The notes under the pieces were generated by a model. The model saw only the letters and a list, made by a program, of their open reading frames with translations. It did no database searches and was not told the DNA's origin. This document shows, piece after piece, positions 24,990 to 37,529 of a stretch of DNA of 64,000 bases (position 1 is the stretch's first letter; every line of letters begins with the position of its first letter). The DNA is from Ischnura elegans (lineage: Eukaryota > Arthropoda > Insecta > Odonata > Coenagrionidae), in contig NC_060258.1 in NCBI RefSeq assembly GCF_921293095.1, positions 4,464,001-4,528,000 of the forward strand, in the 5' to 3' direction. The translations under genes and the position numbers were made by a program.

Positions 24990-26545
24990 TCATTTTTAAT
25001 AATAATAAATAGTATTTATTTCCGAATGGTCTTAGAGGTATTCAAAGGCATCAAGTTAAAAATATCCCATTATACTAGAGAGAAACAAAAGTAATCATTA
25101 TATAAAAACACAAAACTAACACACAACATAGATACAATCCTAAAATTTACTTTTTATAACATTCAGCAATGCTATAAAAAGCATTCTCAAGAAGTAAAGA
25201 CTTAATTGCCTTTAAAATTTTGCCAATTCATTGATTCTTTTAAGTTTAGGAGAAGATGATTATGAATTTTAACACAGGTAAAATGTGGCCCATATTTGCT
25301 GAAACTTGAGTTAAATCTTGATAGGTGAACATCCATATTCTCTCGGGTGTCATGAGAGTGGAAGGAGCTGTTGGGTCGTAATATACAAGGATTTTCCTTT
25401 GTAAAGGATAATCATTCCAGAAAGAATAGACAGGGTAAGGTTAGAATACCTAAAAATTTGATAAAGGGTCTGTCCTGTTCTCTAATTGAGATTCCTGTGA
25501 TTGCTTTTACAACTTATTTTTGCTGAGAGAAGTTTGCTAGCTTGGGAAGAATTACACCAGACGATAACACCATATGTAAGCAGGGACTGAAGTTTGGCAA
25601 AATACAGTTATTTTAAGTATTCCTGCGGTATAACTGAAGTGAGTCTTCTAATGATAAACAGTCCAGTTGCCACTCTACTGGCAATCTTGTTAATGTGCTC
25701 CTTTCATAAGAATGTCTCACTTATGCTGAATCCCAAAAAAATAGTGGTTTCTAGGCACTTAATACTTAGTCTATTTGGGGTAAGTAAAAACTATAGGTTT
25801 AATGGGACTTTTTGGTATGGAAAAACGAATATGTTGTTTTGGTATTATTTAACTGTAGGTTATTGCTGGAACACCAATGGTTCATGTCATCAACTGAGGA
25901 ACAGGCAAGGATTTCAAGAGGGTAGCAGGGTTAACTTCAGATAGCAGACAGTAAGTTTCATCTGCATAAAGGGCAGTAGCTTGCAGTTAGCTGTAGAGGA
26001 GGGCATATCATTCATGAAAATTACAAAAATAATTAAAGAGTTAGGGGCCCAAGACTGATCCTTGGGGAACCCCACAATTTATTTCTAAAGGAGTTAACCT
26101 TACTGGGATCATACCACTTGTAGATTGATGAATAAATTGAACTAATTGTTTTCTGCCAGTGAGTTAAAGCATAATCCAAGTAAGAAGTACCCTTTCAATA
26201 CCCACATATCTGAGTTTGCCAAGCAAAGTATTATGGTCCATGCTGTCAAAATCTTTACTTTGGTAATACTCATTAGGACACGTAAAAAAGGCCAGAGTTG
26301 TGTCTCCTGTTGTTAATGATACATAAATGAGAAGGGTTGCTGTCCAGGGGGAGCTGATTATTGAAATTGTTAGCAATTTTTACAGGATCAGAGATGAAAA
26401 GGCCATCAAAAGTTATATTGCCCACATCTTGAATATGATGAATGCTTTCTGTATCAGAATAAATTAAGCTCTGTCTTAGAGTGTATTGTGTTTCTAGTAA
26501 TCGCAGGATTACTGGATAGTTTAACTCCAGCAGTGGCATTTAAAA
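24990..26545 (-). mobile_element. LINE fragment (non-LTR reverse transcriptase), minus strand
   Basis: Minus-strand pieces include FISDPVKIANNFNN (a linker typical upstream of LINE RT), KDFDSMDHNTLLGKLRYVGI (the RT block normally FDTVDH..L..KL), and GSPRISLGPLTL (the QGSxLGPLLF-like block). Near the 3' side come LYFAKLQSLLTYGVIVWC and C-terminal blocks. An AT-rich TAA-type tail lies at about 24990-25015, the expected 3' end. The catalytic region is interrupted by stops and frame changes and the 5' part is missing or decayed. Confidence 0.7.
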
Positions 26546-26830
26546 TTCATTCATTACCTTTTCCAGGGAGGGAGATTGATTAGATAGCGACATTGATTGT
26601 GGGCATGTCTATGTTTTTGTCACCAAATTTTTCTAAGAAAGACTTTGGGGGAATATATTTCCCCATGGAAACATCATCAGGTCAAGTTTCACACTTAAAA
26701 AGATCATTCTGGAGGCTTAAAGGGGCAATAACTTTAAGTGAACTAAAGATTTTGCCATACATCAAACTAATGCACTTGGATGAAATTATGTTTTCAAATA
26801 TCTGACTGTTTCATCAGATGTAGTTTCATC

Positions 26831-27330
26831 CTAACTCCTGTATAAAAGAATCAATATCGGAACTTGCGAGAAGAAACATTCGTCACCTTTCGCATGGAGA
26901 ACATTTTTCCTTTGAGGTTTCCGCTTGTGCGTAATTTTTATGAAACCATCACCCTTGTCCTCCTCTTCTTCAGTAACGGAAGATTTCAAGTGAATGGAGT
27001 TGGGAGAGACTGCATTTTTGTCTTTTCCCTTTGCAATTTTAGTAGCAACACCTTTTAAAGACTCCTTTCCGACTACACAAGGTTTTAAGAGTCTTGCCAG
27101 TAATTCAACTCTCGGATGTTGCAGACAAAGTTTTGGCACTCATAGTCATGGTAACTTGAGAGATTGACTTTTCAATGTTTCAGAGAATTTTGCTTTTTCC
27201 TTAGTTGGGCTCTGAACAGCAGCAAAGTGTTGTTTCAGGCTTTTCAACTCTGATTTCAATTCTTCAGTATCTGTCGCTGTGTTCCTAAGTAAAATTTTTT
27301 GAAAGTGACATAAGAAACACTTCCAATGAA
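26831..27330 (-). pseudogene. Possible LINE ORF1-like remnant, minus strand
   Basis: The stretch just upstream of the LINE fragment has a coiled-coil piece TEELKSELKSLKQHFAAVQ (about 27270-27210) and a lysine-rich piece with KITHKRKPQRKN (about 26940-26890). Charge pattern and position fit ORF1 of the same minus-strand LINE, but no zinc knuckle is seen. A decayed host exon is the alternative. Confidence 0.25.
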
Positions 27331-27589
27331 TAAAACATAAGTAGCTAAGTACTTTTAAACAAATTTCATTCAATTTCAAACATTTATAATGTAAAATGTT
27401 ATCAAAGGTGTGGTAAGGTATACCTTTCCCCAGTGTTTGACCCGTAAAATTGCAACAGTGTGTACTACGATCGTATGCCAAGATGTAAATGCTATTTTAA
27501 AAATTTTCACGATTTTTAACTTTTAAGAAAAGCTTTATGAAAATTTTAATTAATATTTTTGTTAAATGTTGAAAGTCACCGGAGCGTTG

Positions 27590-27800
27590 CGGTTCCCATA
27601 TTGAGTTTAACCCATGGGGTTGAGGTTTGGGGCAATAGGATAGCTGAAAACTCATAGAGGCGGCGAAGTGCTGTCTACTGGCTTTGGCTGGAGTGTACCA
27701 AACCGTCTCTAACGAAGCCCTCACAGTTATCACTGGCACACTTCTGATTGAGTACGAGTTGCTCAAGAGGAAATGCCGCACATAGTTCAAGCGACTTATA
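27590..27800 (+). mobile_element. R1/I-like LINE fragment, plus strand
   Basis: Reading plus-strand frames gives LTHGVEVWGNRIAEN followed by VYQTVSNEALTVITGTLLI and EYELLKRK. This matches the post-RT region of R1/I-type LINEs (YGxEVW... then YRTVSxEAxxVIAGxxPI). Only about 200 bp remain and the frame shifts inside. It lies opposite in direction to the neighbouring LINE. Confidence 0.6.
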
Positions 27801-29504
27801 TTCCTTTATATTTGTAACTAAATATTATCCAATTTTATCCAAATTGCTGTCTGTTCTTTTCAAATTTTGAGAGGTGAGAGGGAGGAGCGGTTGCTCTATT
27901 CTGGTTTATATATTTTCATCTTCATATTTATTGTAGTTTGTAAGTTGACAAAAAAGAGTACGCAATTGCTATTATATTAGCAACAGTATGTCACCTAAAT
28001 CTAATGTGTGCTAGCTTGGTTTTTTGGGAGTAAAGCAAATTAAATGGTTTAACTTTGTACCTGTTCTTTTTATAAAATGAGGCTTTTTCTATTTCATGCC
28101 GTTGTGATGCCATCATTTGGGAGTCGTTGTAATTGTGTGGCATATTGTTTGTAATGGCTATTTATCAGTCATAGCTATCATTCGATGAATGGATCTTTTT
28201 TGTTTTTTGTATGTAGCACAATTTCATTGCATTTATTTCTAATTTTTGACCTTGCTATTTGATACTCCCTCATTTCTTTTTGTAAATACATCTTTTATGG
28301 AACGATGTTTTTTTTCTTCTCTGCTACCTGGGAGTACCAGAAATATTCAAATCAAATGCATGTATCATTTTTTTATTTTCTGAAGAAAACTTGTTGGTCA
28401 CATCGTAAATAATTTTTAAAATTTTATTTGCACAAATCTGTAATTTTCTTGCATTTGTAACAAAGCCCATTTTCACATTATTTGACTTGTATTTTCGGGT
28501 GGTATCATACTAGATACTGTACAAAGCAATTCAATGTGCATTTTATGAAATAGTATTTTATTGAATCTCTTTGAATTTTTTATTTATGCAGAAAATTGTT
28601 GTGAAGCTGCATCAAACATAGAAAATCATTTACCACTCAGATAAATAAAATTACTCTAGCTTGAATTTTCAGTAATTTCTTTTGGTTATGAGATACCATA
28701 ATGATCATTTTTCTCTATCGCTAATCAATGCTGAGGCAGTACTTTTAAATTTTGTTGGCATAATACATAAATGCATTTTAAGAGTGAAAATAATCAAGCT
28801 TAACATATAAATATTGTAATTAAAAAGGATTTCCTCCTAATCCAAGGAGTATTAAATTCGTTTTTTATAGCTGGCAGTAATCCACATTTTACATGCATTG
28901 ATGGTAAATAATAACTAGCTGTGATAGTGCCTGTAAGTTCAATATGGGTATATCATAAGCTTTTGATTGCTTAATTTTTGTTTTCCAAAACCAAATTAAT
29001 TTGGAAAGATAATAAAGTAATATGTAGATGGTTGTGGTCCCAGCAGACAAGTATGTAGTAAATTGAATATTTATTTCAAATACATCAGAAAAGGATGATG
29101 ATGAAAATTATATATCTTTACCTATTTATAGACACGCACAGATGTGTGTAATTTTCTGATTTGGTCAATGTTTCTTTTTTGGAGATAGGGGTGACATTGG
29201 CTACCTATTAGGAATTTACCTGTGATCGAGAAGTTACGGCTGAAAGGACGGGGTGATAATATTATAGATGCCTGTGGCATGCTAACTTAAAAAATATCAA
29301 ACAATATCAACTACAAAAATATTACCCACTCTACCCATTAGCCTTATGTCCCCAACTGATGATATAATGTAGCCAATTTGGGTATATTTTAAGGATAAAA
29401 AGTTTTAGAATGTGCCATCTTGATTGTGCAAAATTGGTTGTTATTCATATTTTTGAAGGGCAGAACACTGCATAAATTTAATAATGATATGACTATTACC
29501 TGCC
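27801..29504. other. AT-rich non-coding stretch
   Basis: No gene or repeat end recognised. Confidence 0.4.
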
Positions 29505-31056
29505 TTAACCCATTTGCGCATGGCGTCCGATATAACGGACGCGCGTATTGAACTTTTTTCTGGGCTCTAGTTGACAAGCACAACATTCTGATACTTAATT
29601 ATGTTCAAATGGATATCTGTCTTCACCATGCTCTAATATTTTAGTTGCCTCCTTAAATTTATTGACTTGAGAAACATGTGAGGCATGGTATTGAAAGAAT
29701 TTTAAGTCACCCACATGGGTTAAGTAAATTATTTTTTTTGATTAAATTGCACAATATCATGGTAAATTTTATCTCATTTTTGTTGTAGAGGTTGATCTTT
29801 TTATTTTATATTTTCTCAAAAAATTCCTATATTAATTTTTATCTCTTATCAACGCTGAAAAATGGCCGTCGGATATACCGGATGCCATGCACTTGGGTCA
29901 GTTCTTGTAGCTAATCTAAAGATGGCAGTTCTTATATTTTAACCACAAATTTTAGTATAGTATTGTATGTCTAATGATAAAATAGTATGAATTTTATTTG
30001 AAGGTGGAGTACAAGGATAATGTTAGTAACTATCCATTAACTCTTTATATTATTTTATTTGCTGACAAAGCGGCATAAATGCTAACTATAAAAATGTTAA
30101 CCTTGCATTAGAGAGGGAGGAACTTGTTGCATTCCTCGGTGAAATCATCTCCGGCTATGCTAAATCTTTTTATACGCAAAAGAGGATGTCTTATCATCTG
30201 TCCGCTGTGCCTTTCCATACAGATGTTGACCTAAGTTGGTGCATACATAGGTATATCTCATGCTCCCAAACCCAGTGGCACTACTTGTGGTCACATCCCA
30301 TGTGTCCTGTGTATCGTTTTCTCATTGGCAAACTTTGCAAGTGCAGTCAGCGCCACCTAGCATCCATTCCCAAACCTCTGCACACTCTCCCACCTTTCTC
30401 TAACGTCCCCATTCACTCTGCCATGCTTGTGTATACTCCAGTTCCAATGCTGCCTTTTCTTGCAGCTTCACTGTTCACCGGTAAATGGCCTTCAAATGTC
30501 CTTGCTGTCCTTCTAACCACGCGTTTCGATATATTGTATGTTTTCTTACGTTCTTTCATATATCTTATGAGAGGTCAATATGACCATGAATTCCAAATTT
30601 AAAGTTTCCCCTTCTCTGGCAACTATCTTTTCTGCACAACGCTGGGTGTTCGTATAATATCCTAATAAACGTTTGTTTAGATCCAAATGATATCCCTCAC
30701 ATTTATCGGAAAGAATTTGCTATAAGTAATTTGAAACTATATTACGACAAAAGTGTCAAAATTAATTATGTTTACACTAGATATGCTGTTTGCTCATTGC
30801 ATTTCAATAGGAAATCATTGCGATGATTAGTGTACTGATTTATTAAATAATTTTAGTATAATTTACATAGGAATGCACTACAATACACACTACTACTCCC
30901 TGTGCATGATGTCTGATATATCAGATTGTATTATTAAAATATTGATCATAAAAATTTAGAAATGGCATGTATAATTTAAAATGAACCTTATTTGCCAGAA
31001 TAATTACTTTTTTAACGAATATAAGGCAAAAATAACTTTGTGCACTTATGGGTTAA
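29505..31056. mobile_element. TTAA-bounded non-autonomous element(s), piggyBac-type MITE family
   Basis: A terminus TTAACCCATTTGCGCATGGC begins at 29505. An inverted terminus gcacttatgggttaa ends at 31056. Internal copies of the same terminal motif are ggatgccatgcacttgggt (about 29878-29897, inverted), cacatgggttaa (about 29712-29722) and gtgcatgatgtctgatatat (about 30902). Palindromic cores such as tccgatataacgga follow the tips. Several nested or partial copies probably make up the block. A short plus-strand open frame at 30186-30602 has no recognised domain. Confidence 0.5.
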
Positions 31057-31242
31057 TACTCCATGATAAGGTGATAACTTTTCTTGTTTCACATTTCATT
31101 ATTTAAAATAAATGTTGAAGTTTGCAATATTCCCTGATTTTATAGCAATTGGTGCATATGTATTTCCCAACCAATTGAAGAACATCTTTAATACTATTTC
31201 CTGAAAATAATAACAAATTGATTTCTTCTCTGCATTTCTCCA

Positions 31243-31500
31243 GGGTTTTCTTCCGCGTCAGATTGTTGGTTGACAACAGTTTCGCCGGCTATCCTGCCAG
31301 CGTCTTCAGGTCGAAGGTGTCGGCTGTTGGTTTCTGCCTCGCTTATATACTGTAGGCTGGATGGGAGCTGCACTGTGATTGGCTGTCTGACTGGGTGCTT
31401 CTCTCTGGTTGGCTCTCTCTTTGATCACTCTTTTCCAGGCGCTGTGAAGGAAGTATCCATCTTCTCTATTGATTTCTGACAAGTAAATTTTAAACATACT
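31243..31500 (-). repeat. Unclassified retroelement-like repeat
   Basis: Higher GC than its flanks. The minus strand reads gaagacgctggcaggatagc then cggcgaaactgttgtcaacc, a sequence type I associate with 3' regions of Penelope-like elements or LINEs in insects. No coding domain is left. Confidence 0.3.
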
Positions 31501-32349
31501 AGTATAACAATTGCCCCTATTTTAAACATTTGAAAACTGACAGATTTCCTTGGGGTGACGAAATAGACCATTTTCAGCATTTTTTTGATTGCCCTAAGTA
31601 TTAGTATTGGTTGTTAGGGTGCGTCTACGGCTAGGTCATTCTGCTATTGAAACCCTATGCTATTGACCTAACCTTGTTAAAAATTACAGAATGACTTAAA
31701 TAGGAATTACTTTTAATTGTTAGTAAACTGAAGTATAACCCAAAATTAACTAAATGTATTCTCTGGTATTGAATATAATAGTTTTCAGTAAAACTGTCTT
31801 AACCCATGATAATGACCATAAGAATTGCAGCCATTACATTGCATAAAAATATGTTTTAGACTAATATTTGACGGGTAGATTCCAAACTCATTTAAATAAA
31901 AGCGATATCTGTAATAGTTTCACAGATATAGTCTGGGAAAAATATGTCCCTTTGGATGGTTAGGGTAAAATTTATTCGGAATAAGAAAATCATATGTGCT
32001 GTGTTTAATACTCAAGAGGTGAAAAAGTGGACTGAATGTAGGAAACTGAATGCCGCTGAATGGTACTTATAAAAAATTCGGAGGAATCAATGCCATTGCG
32101 AGATGTCTCTGGGGCAGGTTCTCCTGGATGTCCGAAGCACACACTTTCTTTTCAACTTTTTTTGTCTCCTTGTCAAGAGCACGGCGAGTAGATTGGGTGT
32201 GAGAAGGGGAGATATTCGCGGCGAAGCTTCTACCCTGTGACGTGGCAATCGCGTGACGTCATATACCTGAGAGGGCCAATCTGAATTGACTGCCAATGTC
32301 GTCTGCATATATTGCTATATTTACGTATTACTTCTTTTTCTTATTTCCT
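31501..32349. other. Non-coding stretch
   Basis: No gene recognised. A CpG-containing patch with tgacgtcata lies near 32255. Confidence 0.4.
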
Positions 32350-33589
32350 TTAACACTAGAAGGACGGCAGGGGTCATTTGACCCATTTTCAGAATTCAAA
32401 TTTATTTTTCTCTTATTAAAATATTTTTTTTTAATTTGAAACTTTTTGACTTTGTTCATTTTGGTCTATATTTTGATAAATTAGTGAAAATTCAACTATA
32501 ATGTTTTGTTTTAAATTTTTATGACGTGTTATACCTAGAAGGACGGCTAGGGGTCATTTGACCCACAACTGGTTTTCGCGCTACTTTCTTGCGCGTGGGC
32601 ACTTTAGTGCCATGTATATCATATAATCAGCAAGATGCTAGTGTGGTAGATAATTTTCTTCATTTTGAATCTGGAAGTACCCGGTTCAATGCCAGTTTTG
32701 TCCCAAGGGCTCCTATCTGTATTCGAAAACCTAGGCATAGCGACTTGTTGTGCAAAATCTTTCGTTATTTTTTGGGCAGCAAAGTAAAATAAAACCTTTT
32801 CAATCCTTGAGATGCGTAAATTCATGTAATTATGATATTTTAATTTTGTTTTGTTTATTGTTCAATGATTATTGTATAACCCACACCCGAAAATCGTCAC
32901 GTATCCCAAGCATTGTTTTCCGTCGTCCAAGATTCAGAGCTCTTAGAGACATTATTTTCAATATCGACTCATCAGGTTTACGAATAACTTTCATATTTCT
33001 TGCCTGACGGCACTGTCACTTGACCTAGCCCCTTTGCCGTGTGTCCAGCATTAGTGCCGCCTGACCCAGTCGGGGTTTGGGGCGGGTTGACTGCTCGCTG
33101 CGTCCTGGGGAAAAATCCAGTCTCTTTTTGAGAGAGCGGAGGAATTGGGTGGACTGTAAAATTCTACTGTAAATCCTACCCTTGGAATCCGCACGTAGGT
33201 CGAAGAAGAAGCATTACTGCAAGTTTCTGGAAGATACAAATAAGGATACGGTTGGCGGTTGAGTCCCTGCCTTTCGAACGGCAATTACCGTTACTTCTGA
33301 AAATGTTGTCCTTTAGTATGAATTTCTAATGCTCTCCAGCTCTCTATCCCTCCAATGCAACTAGAGAAGATTCTACCATAATGCGCTTTCGTTTGTAGAT
33401 TTTTACGCATGCATATCTGTAGCGAATTGAGGAAGAAAGTAAGAAGTCGAAAAATATATCAAGAGAAGAGAATCGTCGCGAATCAAATAGCTGTAGGGAA
33501 TATTGAAGATCAGTCTGGAAGTGAATCGTTAACATCAGTTCAAGGACATTCTGACCAATCCATCAACATCTGCGTGTGATGGAAGCAAC

Positions 33590-34280
33590 GAAGTTCAAGA
33601 TAGTGAATCCGATGGCGACTTTGGCGTGATAGCAAATGCACAGCTCTATCCAACAAAATGCAACTGTCCATTTATGACGTAAATTCCAAATAAACCAGAC
33701 AAATTTGGAATCAAGTACTGGGTTTTGACAGATGTGAAATGAAAATACAGCCTAAACGAATTACCATATTGTGGCAAAGATGATGATTGGCCATCAAATC
33801 AAGCGTTGGGGAAATAAATAGTTACTAAAGTGACCGTAACATACAAGAATTCAGAAATAAATGTAACTTTTAACAACTATTTTCCATCCATCCTGCAGGG
33901 AGGGAGTCATAAAAAAATGGAAAACTTCTCTTGCATGGACGATCTGAAAAAAACAGGCGTGACGCACAAATATCCATGAACCCTAAAATAGCCATGTAAT
34001 CCATTCAACGCGAGTGTTCAAAAATACCTTATGCCATACTCTTTCGTAGAATCAGGCAAACTAGAACAATAATGTACTTTCAATCAGCAGCATGATCTCA
34101 GACGGCATTATTTCCGAAACGAATAAAAGAATACCAGAGACCATCCCATTCCATAATAAAAACAAAGCGGGAGTAGATATGATGGATAGTATGTATCAAT
34201 TTATTTACACGTCTCCAAATCCAACAGCCATATCTCCACTGGCACAAAAAAGAAAAAGGTGCCAAATACCATCAAATTGA
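33590..34280 (+). pseudogene. Decayed piggyBac transposase
   Basis: Blocks in family order: a WVLTD-like strand after KPDKFGIKY, YCGKDDDWP, and near the C-terminus NKNKAGVDMMDSMYQ, the GVDxxD block. Stops and missing segments separate them, and the catalytic middle is not intact. The C-terminal cysteine-rich finger is replaced by the SINE-like insertion. Confidence 0.7.
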
Positions 34281-34336
34281 ATCATTGCACCAATTTCCTT
34301 TCCATTTTCCAAATTCCTTTTCATGTGCAAATGGCT

Positions 34337-34408
34337 GGTGTCCTAACACCCCCTGCCACACGCTTTTAAGCGGCTTGCGGGTTAGTGTGTAGATTTAGAT
34401 GTAGATGA
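34337..34408 (-). repeat. Short SINE-like repeat (same family as 40131-40275)
   Basis: On the minus strand it reads catctacatctaaatctaca, then a segment cccgcaagccgcttaaaagc, then gtgtggcagggggtg. The copy at 40131 has catctacataataccctgcg, gagccacctctagggtg and tttggcagggg. The shared order (catctaca..., CGxGAGCC/GCAAGCC, GTGTTTGGCAGGGG) marks one family common in insects. Confidence 0.5.
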
Positions 34409-34843
34409 ATAAATCATCCAATGAACGCATTCAGCTCAAAAAAGTATTTTGTGGAAAGAGCGCTGAAAAATATGTCTGTCTGAGATTTACAACAAAGTAA
34501 TAAGTTTTAAAAATTTTAATTTGTAAACCCAGAACCCCTATTTTTTAAACATGTAACACAACCTTTGTATTGAGTGTATGTATTTTCATTATATGATTTG
34601 CAATCGACTACTACATACGGTTTAATTCATGATTCTTTAAAATAATTTTTATTAACTTTTGACGACGGAAATAATATTTAATAACGTTAAATAGTGTTTT
34701 TAATGAACTGATTCAACAATTAATCCGATTAAACTGAATATTAGTGGAAAATTAGGCGTTTTATTCCAAAATACATTTTAGGGGTCAAATGACCCCTAGC
34801 CGTCCTTCTAGGTAGCGCGAAACTCCCGTCCTCCTAGTGTTAA

Positions 34844-35955
34844 ACTGCACAAATCTAGGGACGGGATTTTGTCGTGATCTTATAAGGATAGGGGTATTAC
34901 TGCTTCAAATAAGTACCTAAACAAAATTCGATTACGCTTCAAAAGCCTTTGTTATAAGTTGGTGTATGTTTATGAAAAATCGTTATTACAACAGAAATTA
35001 TTCTTAAACAAGCAGGTCAGGGGTCAACAAAACTCACAGGTAAAGCGGATAAGGATAAAGGATTAGTTCATAAGAATTGGAACGTAACTCCCACGTACCT
35101 TCCACCGTTCTACCAGTCTTTTGACCTGATTTTTGTAAGGTATTTCAGGATTAATAATAGTTATACCTTTGCTACACCATGTCAGTTGGTAAAGCCAAAT
35201 CAACCATCCAGATTTTGTAAATTTGTTTCATTATATATGAATAGAATATAATTATTTCATTATCTCATCTGAAAAAGTGTCGCTAGAACTGTATTTCTAA
35301 ATAAAGATTTTATAATCATGTCCTCAGTTACATGCATTGCATGTAAATTGCTTTATGATTGTTACTTGTAATTGATAATCTAAAAATTAACAAACTTATA
35401 ATAATGAAGGCATATCCATGAGAAAAACTATGCATCTCTGATTTATTCCTTTACGTATCTGTTGGCTATTCGTATTTGTAGATGAATGGCATGATATCCT
35501 CACTTTTTTTATTGAAGGTTAATATATGCTCCAATATACTGTGAAATAAAAATGGTGGTGTTTTGACTGCCACTATGAGTATTTCAGGTTTTACTTTTTT
35601 CTGCCTCCGTGAGAGGGATTTTGGACACGTACTGTAAGATAATAAGTATATCCATACCTTCATGAGGATATATTTGAAATAATGGTCAGTAAATATAAGA
35701 CCAAACATGTAGTCAAGTGAATGTGGCTCTTGTCAGTATAATTTTTTTAAGAACAATATGTGGCTTCTAGCAGCTGAGGGGAAAAGAGTCCAAATGGCCC
35801 AGAAAATGAGAAATGATGCTCTTTCCCTGGAATTTACCCATTTTTCAAGTGTTTAGAGAATGGAAAAATGGCATCAACATATATTTAGACTCTTACTGTG
35901 CATTAGAGGAAAAATGGAAATACTAATTTAAATTAAATTATTTAAATAATACCCT
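34844..35955. other. Non-coding stretch
   Basis: AT-rich, no gene, tandem array or transposon end recognised. Confidence 0.4.
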
Positions 35956-35959
35956 TCAA

Positions 35960-36454
35960 TCATAAAACTTACTTTCTAAGAGATGTGAAATGAGTCCGGC
36001 TGAACTGCTGTTGTACAAAGTCAGCCTCATTTTCATTGAAGAAGTATATTCTTCCAGGACCTGTGGTGATGGGAGGGCTGACCGAACAAATAATGTTGCT
36101 TGTGGTAACGTAACAGACATCTTCTCTCTCTTGTGGAGGCCAGTGAAATGATCTGGCAGGGCCATAAGAGTGCATAAATTTCACTTTCACATCAAGTTCT
36201 TCCTCGTGTTTGGGAATCACTGATCCAAAATAACAGTGGTCCTCATAAGCACGTATAATGTATGAGTTTGTTAACATCTGTGAAAAAGTGATTAAATGAG
36301 TCCTGCTGAACTGGAGTTGTACAAAGTTAGCCTCACTTTCACAGAAGAAGTACTTTCTTCCAGACCCTCGGTGATGGAAGGGCTGACAGATCAAATGGTA
36401 GTACTTATACATATGCAGCAGGTTGTCACCGATTTCCACATTCCCTGATGGCAA
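35960..36454 (-). pseudogene. Tandemly duplicated fragment of a multicopy insect transposon-associated protein
   Basis: A 161-codon minus-strand frame contains VKVKFMHSYGPARSFHWPPQ, EREDVCYVTTSNIICSV and SPPITTGPGRIYFF. The pattern VKFMHxxGPAxSFxWPxxxDxCxV...I...TGR.Y is a C-terminal module I recall from numerous uncharacterised, probably transposon-derived insect proteins. The piece GRKYFFCESEANFVQLQFSR upstream repeats GRIYFFNENEADFVQQQFSR at the end, so a segment of about 320 bp was duplicated in tandem (direct DNA repeats near 35975-36110 and 36293-36410). The N-terminal part is absent. Confidence 0.5.
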
Positions 36455-36459
36455 CTGGA

Positions 36460-37135
36460 GTATTAAATTTCTATTTCACTGGGAGAGATAATGCTGACAT
36501 TATGTGCTACATTGTTTTCTCCCTGCCGAAGAGGTGGCATAAGCATATATGCTCACTGGCAGCTGGGCCGTTGCCCAGAATAAATAATGCGGTCCTAACT
36601 GGGAGAGTCGCTGTTATTTACCATCGCTTAAAAGTCAATTACTTCCGTACTGCAGTACAGGAGAAACATGGTATGGTTTAAGGGAAAGTTTTTCTTATTT
36701 ATGGATTTAATTTTACTCTTCTTGCACCTTATGTGCAAAGCACGAGCTTTACCTCAATTTCTCCTTCACTTACCCTGCAAGGGTATTAAATTGTAGCGAC
36801 CGCAAGTAGAGCAATCAATTTTTGTGTTGTCGCCAAGGAGGCCGGGATTTTTGCTTATTTATCTACTACAACTACTAATACTACAGTACCAATCAATTTG
36901 CAATTGACCAACTGGTTTCGAAGTTGGCAGAGGTTTGCGTTGTTTACAACAACTCCGTTAATTTTAGTGGTATAAACAATTTGTTTTCGAGTAATTGCTA
37001 GTAATAGATGTGGCTTTGTTATGACAAAATTTCAATTTACAGGATCATAAACTACGGGAATGCCAGTCTCTCAAAGTTGGGAAACTTGATTATACACGCA
37101 ATATACGGGTACTTTAGTGAGAAAAAATGGAGTGC
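36460..37135. other. Non-coding stretch
   Basis: No gene or repeat recognised beyond the flanking elements. Confidence 0.4.
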
Positions 37136-37141
37136 AGGAAA

Positions 37142-37287
37142 CTCTACTGAGTCCAAGATTTTTTAAAGTACACGATACAACAAATAAATACATTTTTTCG
37201 TACGTTTTTTGTTGCATTGTAATTGGTTGCTTTGTTAAGACGCTATAGCTCTTCAAACTCGGGTATCTTGCGTCTTTTACAGACAGT
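37142..37287 (+). repeat. Copy 2 of the unclassified repeat also at 13.39-13.52 kb
   Basis: Matches the 13.4 kb copy over about 100 bp in the same orientation, including cttcaaactcgggt and tttacagacagta. Sequence after acagacagta differs between the copies, so that point may be an element edge. Confidence 0.6.
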
Positions 37288-37529
37288 ACGTCAGAGGACT
37301 GCAAATGTGAAGGGCCTTGCTTAATGATCAACACAAAATTATTTGTATAAACACGGAGTTATTCTGATTTTATCCATCTCCAAACAATTTTCCTTTTCTC
37401 TCTTGAAAAGTTATTACCTTCTTTGCGATGTGTAGTGAAAAGGTAGTTTAGTCGAACCGACGCTTTGCTTACCGTGAGGGACGAAAAATCCCAATTTATT
37501 TATTAATTACACAATACAACATAGGATGC

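Larger units (their letters stand above)
32350..34843 (+). mobile_element. piggyBac element, both ends and TTAA target sites present, coding region decayed
   Basis: TTAA at 32350 is followed by cactagaaggacggcagggg; the right end is the inverted form closing at TTAA 34840-34843. The tip motif ctagaaggacggc-aggggtcatttgaccc occurs twice on the left (32355 and 32535) and as an inverted copy on the right (about 34783-34812), giving terminal plus subterminal repeats. Inside, decayed plus-strand blocks include KPDKFGIKYWVLTD (about 33690), ELPYCGKDDDWPSNQALG (about 33765) and KAGVDMMDSMYQF (about 34167). GC-rich foreign sequence at about 33040-33300 and a SINE-like piece at 34337-34408 lie inside. 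Confidence 0.85.

Noticed and set aside
30186-30602. 138-codon plus-strand frame inside the TTAA element block
   Set aside because: No domain, no start context, composition like non-coding flank.
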